Source: Pseudomonadota bacterium (lineage in GTDB: Bacteria > Pseudomonadota > Alphaproteobacteria > Rhizobiales > Hyphomicrobiaceae). From it: 53,145 nucleotides of DNA. Below are positions 35,124 through 44,110 of the stretch, in pieces. Every line of letters starts with the position of its first letter. The stretch's first letter is position 1. The notes beneath the pieces were generated by a model. The model made no database searches, was not told where the DNA came from, and saw only the letters and a program-made list of their open reading frames with translations. Where the stretch lies: the NCBI GenBank assembly GCA_023423275.1, contig JAFAFW010000042.1, forward strand, positions 1-53,145. The letters run 5' to 3'. Both the position numbers and the translations under genes were made by a program.

Positions 35124-35148
35124 TATCGACACTTGAAAGGACCTTGGC

Positions 35149-35553
35149 ATGTACGCCGTCGAAGTGCGCGATCGCATCATGATCGCTCATAGCCTGCCTG
35201 ATCCGTTTTTCGGGCCGGCGCAGGGCATGCACGGGGCGACCTTCGTCGTCGACGTCGCCTTCTTCCGCGAAACGCTGACGGCACAGAATGTGGTGGTCGA
35301 TATCGGCGCAGCATTGGAGGTCTTGAACAAAACGCTGAAACCCCTCGCCTATCAGAACCTCGATGCGTTGCCCCAGTTCAAGGGCAAGCTGACGACCACG
35401 GAATTCCTCTGCCGCCACGTCTTCGACGCCATGGCAGCCTCGGCGCGCGAGGGCGCACTCGGCGAGGATGGGAAAGGTCTTGCCCGCATTCGTGTCACCT
35501 TGCAGGAGACCGATCTGGCACGCGCCTGGTTCGAGGGCCCTGTCCGTGGTTGA
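35149..35553 (+). CDS. 6-pyruvoyl-tetrahydropterin synthase/QueD family homologue with degenerate active site
   Basis: The 134-residue protein has the PTPS/QueD fold pattern: an initial strand with IAHSLPD (first His), HGATFVV, VVDIGAALEVL, TTTEFLCRHVF and IRVTLQET. Known enzymes use three Zn-binding histidines (one AH, two in HGH), a catalytic Cys and an Asp-His pair. Here HGH is HGA, the Cys before it is not present, and the expected DH-x-x-LN reads AYQNLD. Normal pyruvoyl-tetrahydropterin chemistry is therefore unlikely, though a related reaction or binding role is possible. GAAAGG lies 8 bases before ATG 35149. Confidence 0.82.
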   Translation: MYAVEVRDRIMIAHSLPDPFFGPAQGMHGATFVVDVAFFRETLTAQNVVVDIGAALEVLNKTLKPLAYQNLDALPQFKGKLTTTEFLCRHVFDAMAASAREGALGEDGKGLARIRVTLQETDLARAWFEGPVRG

Positions 35554-36592
35554 GGTCGCGTTTGCAATACCTGGAGATCTCGAAACCCGCACGGGCGGCT
35601 ACGCCTACGACCGGGAGGTCCTGAAGCGCCTGCCGCAACTCGGCGTAGCGGCACGGCATCTCCCGCTGCCAGGCGGCTATCCTGCGCCCAGCGCCGACGA
35701 TCTTGCGGCCACCGCACACTCCTTCGCCGAACTGCCGGACGACACCGTGCTGATCATCGATGGGTTGGCGTTCGGAGCCATGCCGCGAGATCTTATCGCC
35801 AGCATTCGGCAGCCCATTATCGCGCTCGTTCATCATCCGCTCGGATACGAGACCGGCCTGTCGCCGGATCGCGCGAAGGCTCTGATCGAGTCCGAACGTC
35901 AGGCGCTGGCGCTGGCGCGCCGCGTGATCGTGACCAGTCCTCTGACGAAGCGTCTCCTGGCTGCTGAATTCGACGTCCCGGAGGGTGCCATCACGGTGGC
36001 GATTCCCGGCACGCTTCCGGCACCGCGGGCACAAGGTCCGGGCACGCCGCTGCACCTTTTGTCGATCGGATCTGTCTCGCCACGCAAAGGCTTTCCCTTC
36101 CTTATCGACGCCCTTGGTGCGATGAAGGAACACGACTGGACCCTCACCATCGCCGGTTCGCTGAAGCGGGATCCGGAGGCTGCCCGGCACCTCCGGGACA
36201 CGATCGCCGCCCACGACCTCGGGAAACGAGTCACGCTGAAGGGCGAACTCGGCACGGCGGCCATCAGCCAGCTTTATACGACAGCCGACGTGTTCGTCCT
36301 GCCGTCGCTGTTCGAAGGCTATGGCATGGTGCTGACCGAGGCCATGGTGCGCGGCCTTCCCATTGTCTGCACCACCGGCGGGGCTGCAGCGGAGACGGTG
36401 CCGGATGCAGCCGCCCTCAAGGTTGCGCCCGGCTCGGCATCCGCGCTCGGTGAAGCGCTCGGGCGTCTCATGACGGATACCGCTCTGCGCCGGACCATGT
36501 CGGATGCGGCGTGGAAAGCGGGGCAGAAGCTCCCTCATTGGCGCGACACCACGCTCTACACCATCGCGGTGATCCGCGAGGTCGCCAAATGA
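35546..36592 (+). CDS. GT4-family glycosyltransferase in the pterin-like cluster
   Basis: GTG 35546 overlaps the preceding stop by eight bases and gives a 348-residue GT-B transferase. It begins EVAFAIPGDLETRTGGYAYDREVL, with HHPLGYETGL in the acceptor half. The donor half holds SIGSVSPRKGF, the E-x7-E region EGYGMVLTE and ALVRGLP-like segments. Such enzymes glycosylate small molecules as well as lipids. Its coupling to a pterin-synthase homologue and a small methyltransferase points to a glycosylated and methylated soluble product. Acceptor unknown. Confidence 0.87.
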   Translation: MVEVAFAIPGDLETRTGGYAYDREVLKRLPQLGVAARHLPLPGGYPAPSADDLAATAHSFAELPDDTVLIIDGLAFGAMPRDLIASIRQPIIALVHHPLGYETGLSPDRAKALIESERQALALARRVIVTSPLTKRLLAAEFDVPEGAITVAIPGTLPAPRAQGPGTPLHLLSIGSVSPRKGFPFLIDALGAMKEHDWTLTIAGSLKRDPEAARHLRDTIAAHDLGKRVTLKGELGTAAISQLYTTADVFVLPSLFEGYGMVLTEAMVRGLPIVCTTGGAAAETVPDAAALKVAPGSASALGEALGRLMTDTALRRTMSDAAWKAGQKLPHWRDTTLYTIAVIREVAK

Positions 36593-37386
36593 GCGGGTTC
36601 TCGGCCGACTGGCTGGCGTTGCGGGAGCCCGCCGATCATGCCTCGGTGAACGCCGGGGTCCGAGCGAATTTAGCTCAAGCCTTCGCCGGTCGCGGATCCT
36701 TGCGGGTCGTCGATCTCGGTTCGGGGACTGGCTCCAACCTTCGCAATCTGTCGCGCATCCTTGGTCCCGGACAGCATTGGACCCTGGTCGATTACGATGC
36801 AGAACTGCTGGATGTTGCCCACGCCCGCGAAGCTGAGTCAGCCGCAGATTCGGTCGCCTGCAAGCAGGCTGACCTTTCAAGTGGTGACTTGAGAGCAGTG
36901 ATTGATGACGCTGAATTGGTGACCGCCTCGGCCCTGTTCGATCTCGTCTCTGTTCCCGTGATCGATCGGCTCGCTGACGCCGTTGCGGCAGCGAGCGCGG
37001 TCTTCTACACCGTGCTGACCTATGACGGCGCCGCTCGCTGGATGCCGGAACATCCAGCCGATGCCGAAATGCGAGCCGCTTTCAACCGGCATCAGCGGAG
37101 CGACAAGGGATTTGGCCCTGCTGCCGGGCCCGATGCCACCGACATCCTGGCCGAAGCCTTTGCACGGCATGGATACCGCATTCAACGCGGCGGCAGTCCC
37201 TGGCAGCTCGATAGCCACTTTACCGAATTGCGTCGCGAGGTCGATCGCGGCTGGGCGAACGCCGCTCGCGAAGCGGGTGTCGTCGCGTCGGTCGCCGACG
37301 ACTGGCTCCACCATCGCCTGACGGCTCCCGATGCCGTGACGATCGTAGGTCATGAGGACCTGCTGGCCTTGCCCCCGGTCGGCTGA
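36589..37386 (+). CDS. Class I SAM-dependent methyltransferase in the pterin-like cluster
   Basis: ATG 36589 overlaps the previous stop as ATGA, so the two are coupled. The 265-residue protein has SAM motif I as RVVDLGSGTGSN, an acidic motif II VDYDAELLD and a motif-IV-like region ASALFDLVSVPVID. No family-specific acceptor motif is recognisable. It closes the plus-strand group and converges on the cytochrome b561 gene with a two-base gap and no visible terminator. Confidence 0.82.
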   Translation: MSGFSADWLALREPADHASVNAGVRANLAQAFAGRGSLRVVDLGSGTGSNLRNLSRILGPGQHWTLVDYDAELLDVAHAREAESAADSVACKQADLSSGDLRAVIDDAELVTASALFDLVSVPVIDRLADAVAAASAVFYTVLTYDGAARWMPEHPADAEMRAAFNRHQRSDKGFGPAAGPDATDILAEAFARHGYRIQRGGSPWQLDSHFTELRREVDRGWANAAREAGVVASVADDWLHHRLTAPDAVTIVGHEDLLALPPVG

Positions 37387-37388
37387 GA

Positions 37389-37967
37389 TCAGCGCGGACG
37401 CCCGGTCAGCATCCGGCGCAGCACATTATCGCCGCGCACGAAATGATGATACAGCGCCATGCCCGCGTGCGCGGCGATGAGCGCCAGCAGTACGAATGCC
37501 AGCGTCGCATGGATGGAAAGCACCCGCCCGGCCGCGTCTGCGTTCGCCTCCGTCAACGCCGGCAGCGAGAAAAGGCCGAAAATATCCAGCGCCGGAAAGT
37601 ACGACACGCCCAGCCACCCAAGCACCGGCATAGCGAGGATGGCCACATAAAGGAGGAAATGCACGATTTTCGATCCCATCACCTGCCACGGTTCCAGCGT
37701 CGGCTCGGGCGCGGGCGCCCCATGGATCAGGCGATATCCAATCCGGATCAGCACGATCCACAGCAGCGTGAAACCGATCAGCTTATGCAGGCTATAGAGG
37801 TTGTTGGTTGTCGCATCCCAGATGTTCAACGTGTTGCCACGGTACGCCATGGCCAGCCCGACAGGAATCAACATGGCCACGAGGACAACGGTCAGCCAAT
37901 GCAGGGTGCGCGCAACCGGGCTATAGACGTCAACGGCTTGTGTGGACACCAATGACTTCTCGGTCAT
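37389..37967 (-). CDS. Cytochrome b561-type membrane diheme protein
   Basis: The 192-residue protein has four transmembrane helices with paired histidines: RTLHWLTVV in helix 1, LHKLIGF in helix 2, and ATLAFVLLALIAAH with ALYHHF in helix 4. This is the bacterial b561 pattern that carries electrons across or within the inner membrane. It starts inside the end of the RibD-like gene (ATGA overlap at 37964-37967), so they form one operon. It may pass electrons to or from that reductase system, but this is inferred from neighbourhood. Confidence 0.88.
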   Translation of the reverse strand: MTEKSLVSTQAVDVYSPVARTLHWLTVVLVAMLIPVGLAMAYRGNTLNIWDATTNNLYSLHKLIGFTLLWIVLIRIGYRLIHGAPAPEPTLEPWQVMGSKIVHFLLYVAILAMPVLGWLGVSYFPALDIFGLFSLPALTEANADAAGRVLSIHATLAFVLLALIAAHAGMALYHHFVRGDNVLRRMLTGRPR

Positions 37968-38713
37968 GTCTGCCTCCGGTCGTCAGTCCTGAGATCACAA
38001 TCGAACAGAACATCACCATCTGACAGCAGATGAACGCGCGTCCTGGGCCGGCGCGCCGCAGTAAGGCTGGAGATGGGAGCGAGATCGAGGCCAGCCTGGC
38101 CCGAGCCGATGATCATCGGCGCAACCAGCACATGAAGGCGATCGACGACGTCGGCGTCGATAAACCGCGAAACGGTGCGCGCGCCCCCCTCGATCAGCAG
38201 CCGCGTCAGGCCTCGCTCGAACAATGCAGCGACGATCGCCGTCGGGGAGATGACGTCATCGGTCCTCGACAGGCGGATGATATCGACGCCCGGTGGCACT
38301 GCGGCATCACAGGCGCGGACGATGATACGGGGCGCCCCATCCTCTGCCAGACATCGTGGTCCGACCGGCAAACGCCCGCCCGGATCGATAATGACGCGCG
38401 CCGGATGGCGACCGGGGACACGACGCACGTTCAGCATCGGATCGTCGGCGAGCACGGTGCCGATGCCCACGACGACCGCATCGACGCAGGCTCTCAGCCG
38501 GTGGAGATGATCAAGGGCGGCATCGCGGTTGATCCACTTGCTTTCCCCGGTCGCCGTCGCGACCCGTCCGTCGAGTGATTGTCCGAGTTGGGCCACCACA
38601 AATGGGTGATCCGCACTGGCCGCCCTGATCGGGTGGCAAGGATCTGCATCCGGCAGAGCTGGCGCTCCCTCCAGTCCGTTGCGGTCTGGATCGAGCTGGC
38701 TGGCGCGCGACAT
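37964..38713 (-). CDS. RibD-C family reductase (pyrimidine/pterin-type), stand-alone
   Basis: The 249-residue protein is the reductase half of RibD without the deaminase domain. It has AQLGQSLDGRVATATGESKWI, the NADPH region VVGIGTVLADDPMLNVR and LLIEGGARTVSRFI. Known homologues reduce the ribosyl group of a riboflavin intermediate, or dihydrofolate-like rings. The first 35 residues are not conserved. It is coupled to cytochrome b561 and converges on the pterin-synthase homologue group, fitting a shared ring-reduction step. Confidence 0.87.
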   Translation of the reverse strand: MSRASQLDPDRNGLEGAPALPDADPCHPIRAASADHPFVVAQLGQSLDGRVATATGESKWINRDAALDHLHRLRACVDAVVVGIGTVLADDPMLNVRRVPGRHPARVIIDPGGRLPVGPRCLAEDGAPRIIVRACDAAVPPGVDIIRLSRTDDVISPTAIVAALFERGLTRLLIEGGARTVSRFIDADVVDRLHVLVAPMIIGSGQAGLDLAPISSLTAARRPRTRVHLLSDGDVLFDCDLRTDDRRQT

Positions 38714-38860
38714 CTTCTCGACCGACCTTCGTCTCTCACGTACGACGGATCCGCACAGTCCTCAGTACAATTCGATTATGCGGTCACCGTTCCAAGAGCA
38801 AGATGCTATGGAGTCTCCTACCCTACTATGGCCGCCTTACGTCCCTAGCGTCTCTCCGTA

Positions 38861-41239
38861 ATGCAAAACGACGACGACAGAACGCACCGGAGCCTGCCGG
38901 TTCGCACCAGCCCCCTGGGGATGCCGCTTGGCGGCGCGGGTACGCACATCCGCACTCCGGTCCTCGCGGATTGGCCGATGCTGCCGGCCGTCGCCGTTCT
39001 CACGTTGTGCTGGCTCGTGTTCTGCTGGCCGTGGTTGAGCGGCTCCGTCACCATCCCGTGGGACGCCAAAGCGCATTTCTTGCCGCAGATCCAGTTCCTT
39101 GCCGCAAGCCTCGCCCGCGGTGAACTGCCGTTCTGGACGCCGAACGTCTTTGCCGGGCACCCGCAGATCGCCGATCCGCAGTCGATGATATTCTCGCCAC
39201 CGATCCTCCTGCTGGCGCTCGCCGATCCCGCACCGAGCCTCTGGGCCGCGGACACGACCGTTCTTCTCGTCGTGCTGCTCGGGGGCATCGGGGTACTGCT
39301 GCTGTGCCGCGACTATGGCTGGCACTGGGCCGGGGCATTGGTGGCCGCACTCGCGTTTCAGTACGGCGGATCGATGGCCTGGCGGGTCCAGCATTTCGGA
39401 CAGGTGATGAGCCTGTGCTACCTGCCCTTCGCGATGTTTTTCCTGGGCCGGGCTCTCGACCGGTCATCCACGGCCTACGGCGCCGCGGCAGGATTGGTGG
39501 CGGCGTTCATTGTGCTGGGCCGCAATCAGGTCGGACTTTTGTGTCTCTATGTGCTGACCGGATATGTCCTCTGGCACTGGCTGACCGCACCGTCGCGCAA
39601 AGCCGCTCTCGTCCACAGCATCAAGCCGCTGGCAGCCGGGGCTCTCGTCGGTGCTGTCATCGTCGCAATTCCGATCACGCTGACTCTGCTGCTCGCCAGT
39701 GAATCCAATCGTCCGTCGATCGACTTCACCGGCGCCGGCCGCGGTTCCATGCATCCGGCGTTGTTGGTGACTGCCGCAGTTCCGCATATCTTCGGCGCCG
39801 CCGGACCGATGGAGAAGTATTGGGGGCCGCCGAGCTTCGCCTGGACGGGAACCGACCTGTTCATCGCTCAGAACATGGGCCAGCTCTACCTCGGCGCCAT
39901 CCCCCTGATCCTCCTGGTGATCGGGATCGTCAGGGGCATGTTCTGGGATCGCCAGATCCGCTTTCTGACCCTCGCGGCGGGTTTCTCCCTTCTTTACGCG
40001 CTTGGTTGGTACACGCCTGTCTTCCGCATTCTGTACGAAGCCCTACCCGGCGTTGCGCTGTACCGGCGTCCCGCGGATGCGACGTTCCTGGTCGGCGGGA
40101 TGGCAGCGCTGCTGGCGGGCTACGTCGCCCATCGCATGATGATCCAGACGTTGCCTCGGCCGACTGCGCTGCAACGGGGATTGGAGGCGGGTCTGATTGC
40201 GGTGCCGTTCGCTCTCTGCCTGATGTTCGCGGTGAACTTCGATCGTGTCGCTCTGGCCTCCGGTCCGATGCTGCTGGCGGTGGCCTCGTTCTCGGTTGGC
40301 GGGCTGGTGCTCTTCGCTGCGGCGCGTCTCAAGACCGTCCGGCCTTTGCTGGCGGCCGGCATCGTCGTCGGCATGCTTGCTGCCGATCTCAGCATCAACG
40401 ACGGGCCCAACAGCTCGACAGCCTTGCCACCGTCGGAAATTGCCATGCTGCAACCGGACACCGACAACGAGACGATCACGCTGCTGAAGGAAAAACTCGC
40501 CGCTTCGCAAGGCCCGGCCCGCCGCGATCGTGTCGAACTCGCCGGGCTCGGGTTTCACTGGCCCAACGCCAGTCTGACCCACAATTTCGATCATACGCTG
40601 GGCTACAATCCCGTGCGTCTCGATCTGTATGCGCAGGCGACTGGCGCAGGCGATACGGTCGGCCTGCCCGACCAGCGCAAGTTCACGCCGCTGTTCCCCT
40701 CGTACCGGTCGCCGCTGGCAGATCTGCTCGGGCTGCGCTTCATCGCCTCCGGCGTCCCGATCGAACAGATCGATCCAAGCCTCAAGCCGGGCGACTTGAA
40801 ACTCGTGGCGCGGACCGCCAACGGATACGTCTACGAAAACCCTCGCGCTATGCCCCGCGTCCTGTTTGCCCACCGGGCGGTGAAAGCAGATCTGGACAAA
40901 CTTCTCGCCGACGGGAGATGGCCGGATGCCGACCTGGCAACGACGGTCGTCCTGGGGACCGATCCTCCCGAGGAGGAACGGGGACCGGGCACCGTCCAAC
41001 TCCAGAGCTATACGAACAACGAAGTGGTGATCGAGACGGACAGCCCCGACGGCGGTTGGGTGGTGCTCCTGGATGTCTGGCACCCCTGGTGGTCGGTCGA
41101 GGTCGACGGTTACACCGATCAGATGGAGCGAGCCGATGTCCTGTTTCGCGCAGTTGAGGTCCCGCCGGGAACCCACACGGTAAGGTTCGTGTTCCGCCCA
41201 TTCACGGGGGCATTGTATCAGCTCTTGAATTGGCCCTAA
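38861..41239 (+). CDS. YfhO-like large membrane protein (putative GT-C type glycosyltransferase)
   Basis: This 792-residue protein has about 12 transmembrane helices in its N-terminal two thirds. It carries the YfhO-like start WPWLSGSVTIPWDAKAHF, PFWTPNVFAGHPQ and, at the end of the membrane part, LYRRPADATFLVG. A soluble C-terminal domain includes NGYVYENPRAMPRVLFA and GWVVLLDVWHPWWSVEVDG. YfhO-family proteins are thought to transfer sugars from lipid carriers in the periplasm. It is followed by the NdvA-like exporter 64 bases on. Exact donor unknown. Confidence 0.82.
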   Translation: MQNDDDRTHRSLPVRTSPLGMPLGGAGTHIRTPVLADWPMLPAVAVLTLCWLVFCWPWLSGSVTIPWDAKAHFLPQIQFLAASLARGELPFWTPNVFAGHPQIADPQSMIFSPPILLLALADPAPSLWAADTTVLLVVLLGGIGVLLLCRDYGWHWAGALVAALAFQYGGSMAWRVQHFGQVMSLCYLPFAMFFLGRALDRSSTAYGAAAGLVAAFIVLGRNQVGLLCLYVLTGYVLWHWLTAPSRKAALVHSIKPLAAGALVGAVIVAIPITLTLLLASESNRPSIDFTGAGRGSMHPALLVTAAVPHIFGAAGPMEKYWGPPSFAWTGTDLFIAQNMGQLYLGAIPLILLVIGIVRGMFWDRQIRFLTLAAGFSLLYALGWYTPVFRILYEALPGVALYRRPADATFLVGGMAALLAGYVAHRMMIQTLPRPTALQRGLEAGLIAVPFALCLMFAVNFDRVALASGPMLLAVASFSVGGLVLFAAARLKTVRPLLAAGIVVGMLAADLSINDGPNSSTALPPSEIAMLQPDTDNETITLLKEKLAASQGPARRDRVELAGLGFHWPNASLTHNFDHTLGYNPVRLDLYAQATGAGDTVGLPDQRKFTPLFPSYRSPLADLLGLRFIASGVPIEQIDPSLKPGDLKLVARTANGYVYENPRAMPRVLFAHRAVKADLDKLLADGRWPDADLATTVVLGTDPPEEERGPGTVQLQSYTNNEVVIETDSPDGGWVVLLDVWHPWWSVEVDGYTDQMERADVLFRAVEVPPGTHTVRFVFRPFTGALYQLLNWP

Positions 41240-41302
41240 TCACTCGAGCAAGGATCTGGTCTATCGTTCCGTCCTATCCGCACCTAGCTCCCGCCCCGGC
41301 AC

Positions 41303-43069
41303 ATGCAGCTCATCACGGTCCATCTTCGCGCTCTCGGTCTGCTCGCTTCTGAACGGTGGCTGGCAACCTGGCTGGTGCTTGCCAACGTCGCCATCGCGAT
41401 CGTGGCTCTCGCCGAGCCCATTCTCTTCGGGCGCGTGGTCGATGCCCTGGCGAAGAACCAGCCGGCTTACAGTCTCATCATGCTGTGGGCTGCTCTGGGT
41501 CTGTTTGGAATTGTTGCCGGTGTCATCGTCGCCGTTGCGGCGGACCGGATGGCGCACCGCCAGCGCCTTGCGGCCATGAGCCGGGCCTTCGAACGCACCC
41601 TCACGCTCCCGATCAGCTATCTCTCGGAGCGCGGCACGGGCGCCACCGTCCGCACGATCCTGGCCGGTACCGATGCGCTATTTGCAACCTGGCTGACCTT
41701 CGTGCGCGAGCAGCTTGCCGCTGTCGTCAGCATCCTGTTTCTCATTCCAACGGCGATTGCCATGAACTGGCGGCTGGCGAGCCTCCTGGCCTTGCTCGCA
41801 GTCGTCTATTCCGTTCTCAACGTCATGGTTGTGTATCGCACCTCAGATGGCCAGCAAGCCGTGGAGCGCCATTACATCGACGTGTTCGGGCGCGTCGGTG
41901 ACGTCATCGGCAATGTGCCGGTGGTGCAGAGCTACGCGCGCCTGGCCGCCGAGGCATCCGCGCTGCGCAACATGATGAACGAGCTTCTCGCGGCGCAATA
42001 TCCGGTGCTGACGTGGTGGGGCCTGCTGACCGTCCTGACCCGCGCGGCTTCGACGATCACGATGGTGGCCGTGTTCGCCGTCGGTGCGTGGCTGGCCGGA
42101 CGTGGCGAAGTCACGGTCGGCGAGATCGTCAGTTTTGTCGCCTTCGCCGGCCTTCTCATCGGAAAACTGGATCAGCTTTCCGGCTTTGTCGCGCGCATGT
42201 TCATGCAGGCGCCAACGCTGCAGTCGTTCTTCTCCCTTCTGGATACGACCGCAGCCATCACAGAGCGGCCCGATGCGACCTCGTTGGAAAACGTCGAGGG
42301 TCATGTCCGCTACGAGGATGTCACGTTCCGCTATGGCGTCGGACAGCAGGGCGTGTTCGATCTCACCTTCGAAGCCAAGCCCGGCCAGACCATCGCCCTG
42401 GTCGGGCCGACCGGATCGGGCAAAACCACCACACTCGCCATTCTGCAACGGCTGCGTGATCCGGAAGCCGGCCGCATTCTCGTCGATGATCACGACATCC
42501 GCGATATCACGCTCAATTCCCTGCGCGGCGCCATTGCCGTCGTGTTTCAGGACGCGGGCCTGTTCAACCGCAGCATCGCCGAAAACATCCGCGCCGGCCG
42601 GCCTGATGCCACGGATGCCGATATCGAACGCGCCGCCCGCACGGCCGAGGCGCACGAGTTCATCAAGCGCAAGCCCGGCGGCTATGACTTCGTGGCCGGT
42701 GAGCGCGGAGCCTCCCTGTCCGGCGGCGAGCGCCAGCGCATCGCCATCGCCCGCGCCATCCTGAAAGACGCGCCGATCCTGATTCTCGACGAAGCCACAA
42801 GCGCTTTGGACACGGAAACCGAGGGCAAGATCAAGCGCGCGCTCGACGCCCTGCGCAAGGGCCGGACGACCTTCATCATCGCCCACCGGCTGTCGACGGT
42901 CGCCAATGCCGATCTGATCCTCGTGTTCGACCAGGGCTCCATCGTGGAGCGCGGGACGTTCAAGGAGCTGGTCCGGGAGGGCGGCCTATTCGCGCGCCTG
43001 GTCGCAGAGGGCGACTTCACTGAGCCCAGCGAACCTTCCGAGGAAGGCAACGTGCCGGTCAGCGCCTGA
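41303..43069 (+). CDS. ndvA: Beta-glucan ABC exporter, NdvA/ChvA-like
   Basis: This 588-residue half-transporter fuses six transmembrane helices to an ATPase domain. It has Walker A GPTGSGKTT, the signature LSGGERQR and Walker B ILILDEAT. The N-terminus (RALGLLASERWLATWLVLAN, EPILFGRVVDAL) resembles NdvA, the cyclic beta-1,2-glucan exporter of rhizobia. Here no cyclic glucan synthase (NdvB) is seen, but an OpgH-like synthase lies 7 kb upstream. It may export that glucan or another one. A hairpin terminator follows at 43071. Confidence 0.85.
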   Translation: MQLITVHLRALGLLASERWLATWLVLANVAIAIVALAEPILFGRVVDALAKNQPAYSLIMLWAALGLFGIVAGVIVAVAADRMAHRQRLAAMSRAFERTLTLPISYLSERGTGATVRTILAGTDALFATWLTFVREQLAAVVSILFLIPTAIAMNWRLASLLALLAVVYSVLNVMVVYRTSDGQQAVERHYIDVFGRVGDVIGNVPVVQSYARLAAEASALRNMMNELLAAQYPVLTWWGLLTVLTRAASTITMVAVFAVGAWLAGRGEVTVGEIVSFVAFAGLLIGKLDQLSGFVARMFMQAPTLQSFFSLLDTTAAITERPDATSLENVEGHVRYEDVTFRYGVGQQGVFDLTFEAKPGQTIALVGPTGSGKTTTLAILQRLRDPEAGRILVDDHDIRDITLNSLRGAIAVVFQDAGLFNRSIAENIRAGRPDATDADIERAARTAEAHEFIKRKPGGYDFVAGERGASLSGGERQRIAIARAILKDAPILILDEATSALDTETEGKIKRALDALRKGRTTFIIAHRLSTVANADLILVFDQGSIVERGTFKELVREGGLFARLVAEGDFTEPSEPSEEGNVPVSA

Positions 43070-43070
43070 A

Positions 43071-43096
43071 CGGGCGCTGCCGAACGACAGCGCCCG
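43071..43096. terminator. Hairpin between convergent exporter and transporter genes
   Basis: CGGGCGCTG (43071-43079) pairs with CAGCGCCCG (43088-43096), a 9-bp stem with an eight-base loop, starting one base after the NdvA-like stop. There is no T run. It sits between convergent genes and could end transcription from both sides. Confidence 0.6.
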
Positions 43097-43114
43097 CAGC
43101 CACACGGATGCGGA

Positions 43115-44110
43115 CTATTTCTTCTGCTTGGCCTGCTCTTCACGGGCTTTGATGACGACCTTGCCGACTTCAACGATCGGCCCATTCAGTCCATCGAGCA
43201 AAGCCGTCAGCTTGGGGCCGTCGATGAAGACGCCATCGACGCCCAGCCCCTTGAAGCGCTCCACGATCTCGGGATCTTTCGTCGCCGCTTCGAAGGCCTT
43301 CGCAAGCACCTCGCGATGCTCCTTTGGCGTCCCTTTGGGCGCAAATACGATGACCCGCTCCTCGAACACGGTATTGACCCCGATCTCCTTCGATGTCGGA
43401 ACGTCGGGAAGCTCGGGCACCCGTTCTTCCGACCACATGACCAGCGGGCGGATGCCCTGCGACTTGTAGAGCAGGAACTCAGGCCCCGAGAACAACGACA
43501 ATTCCGTATGCCCTCCGAGGATCGACTTGAGCCGCACGGCGCCACCACCCGCCTGGACGAAGCGGAACGAGATCCCGGCCTCCTGCGCAAACATCAGCGG
43601 CACGAAATGCGGCAGCAGGCCAATGTTCATCGCCACGGTGATCGTCTCGGGCTTCGCTTTGGCCTCGGCGAGAACCTCCTGGATCGTTTTGAACCGGCCA
43701 TCTTCACGGCATCCCAAACCGATTTGGGTGCGACCGACCTGGCCGACCATGTCGAAGGCGCTGTGGTTGTAATCCACGACGCCGACCGCAGGCGCTGTCA
43801 GCAAGCCCATATGGAACACGCCGATCGTGTACCCGTCCGGATCAGCGTCCCGCACCATGCGCGTGCCGACGGCCCCGCCGGCCGCCGCGTTGTTGACCAC
43901 CACGATCGGCTGCGGCAGCAGCTTGTTCTTATCGATCGCCGACTGCAGAAGCCGGGCCACCACGTCTGTCTGTCCGCCAGCGGCGATCGGAATGATCATG
44001 CGAATCGGCTTTTCCGGATAGCCCGCCGCCTGGGCTCCCGACAAACCGAGCGGTAACGTGCCCGCGGCCGCCGCGAGCTTCAGCGCATTGCGCCGGGTAA
44101 ATTCTGTCAT
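43115..44110 (-). CDS. Tripartite tricarboxylate transporter substrate-binding protein (TctC/Bug family)
   Basis: From ATG 44110 (GGAGGATC upstream) the protein has 331 residues. The RRNALKLAAAAGTLPLGL start looks like a Tat signal cleaved before AGYPEKPI. The Bug family regions are present: YPEKPIRMIIPIAAGGQTDVVAR, then NNAAAGGAVGT, and a mobile VFAPKGTPKEH segment. TctC binds a carboxylate-type or other anion in the periplasm and delivers it to TctAB. It overlaps the TctA gene stop as ATGA. The neighbouring sulfatase suggests a sulfated or sulfonated organic ligand. Confidence 0.9.
   Translation of the reverse strand: MTEFTRRNALKLAAAAGTLPLGLSGAQAAGYPEKPIRMIIPIAAGGQTDVVARLLQSAIDKNKLLPQPIVVVNNAAAGGAVGTRMVRDADPDGYTIGVFHMGLLTAPAVGVVDYNHSAFDMVGQVGRTQIGLGCREDGRFKTIQEVLAEAKAKPETITVAMNIGLLPHFVPLMFAQEAGISFRFVQAGGGAVRLKSILGGHTELSLFSGPEFLLYKSQGIRPLVMWSEERVPELPDVPTSKEIGVNTVFEERVIVFAPKGTPKEHREVLAKAFEAATKDPEIVERFKGLGVDGVFIDGPKLTALLDGLNGPIVEVGKVVIKAREEQAKQKK

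Noticed and set aside
35495..36880. Long minus-strand open frame opposite the GT4 gene
   Set aside because: Shadow of the glycosyltransferase, with an Arg-rich composition and no motif.
39820..41157. Long plus-strand open frame of 445 codons inside the YfhO-like gene
   Set aside because: Shadow frame: very Arg-rich, no domain; the overlapping 792-residue frame has clear helices and family motifs.
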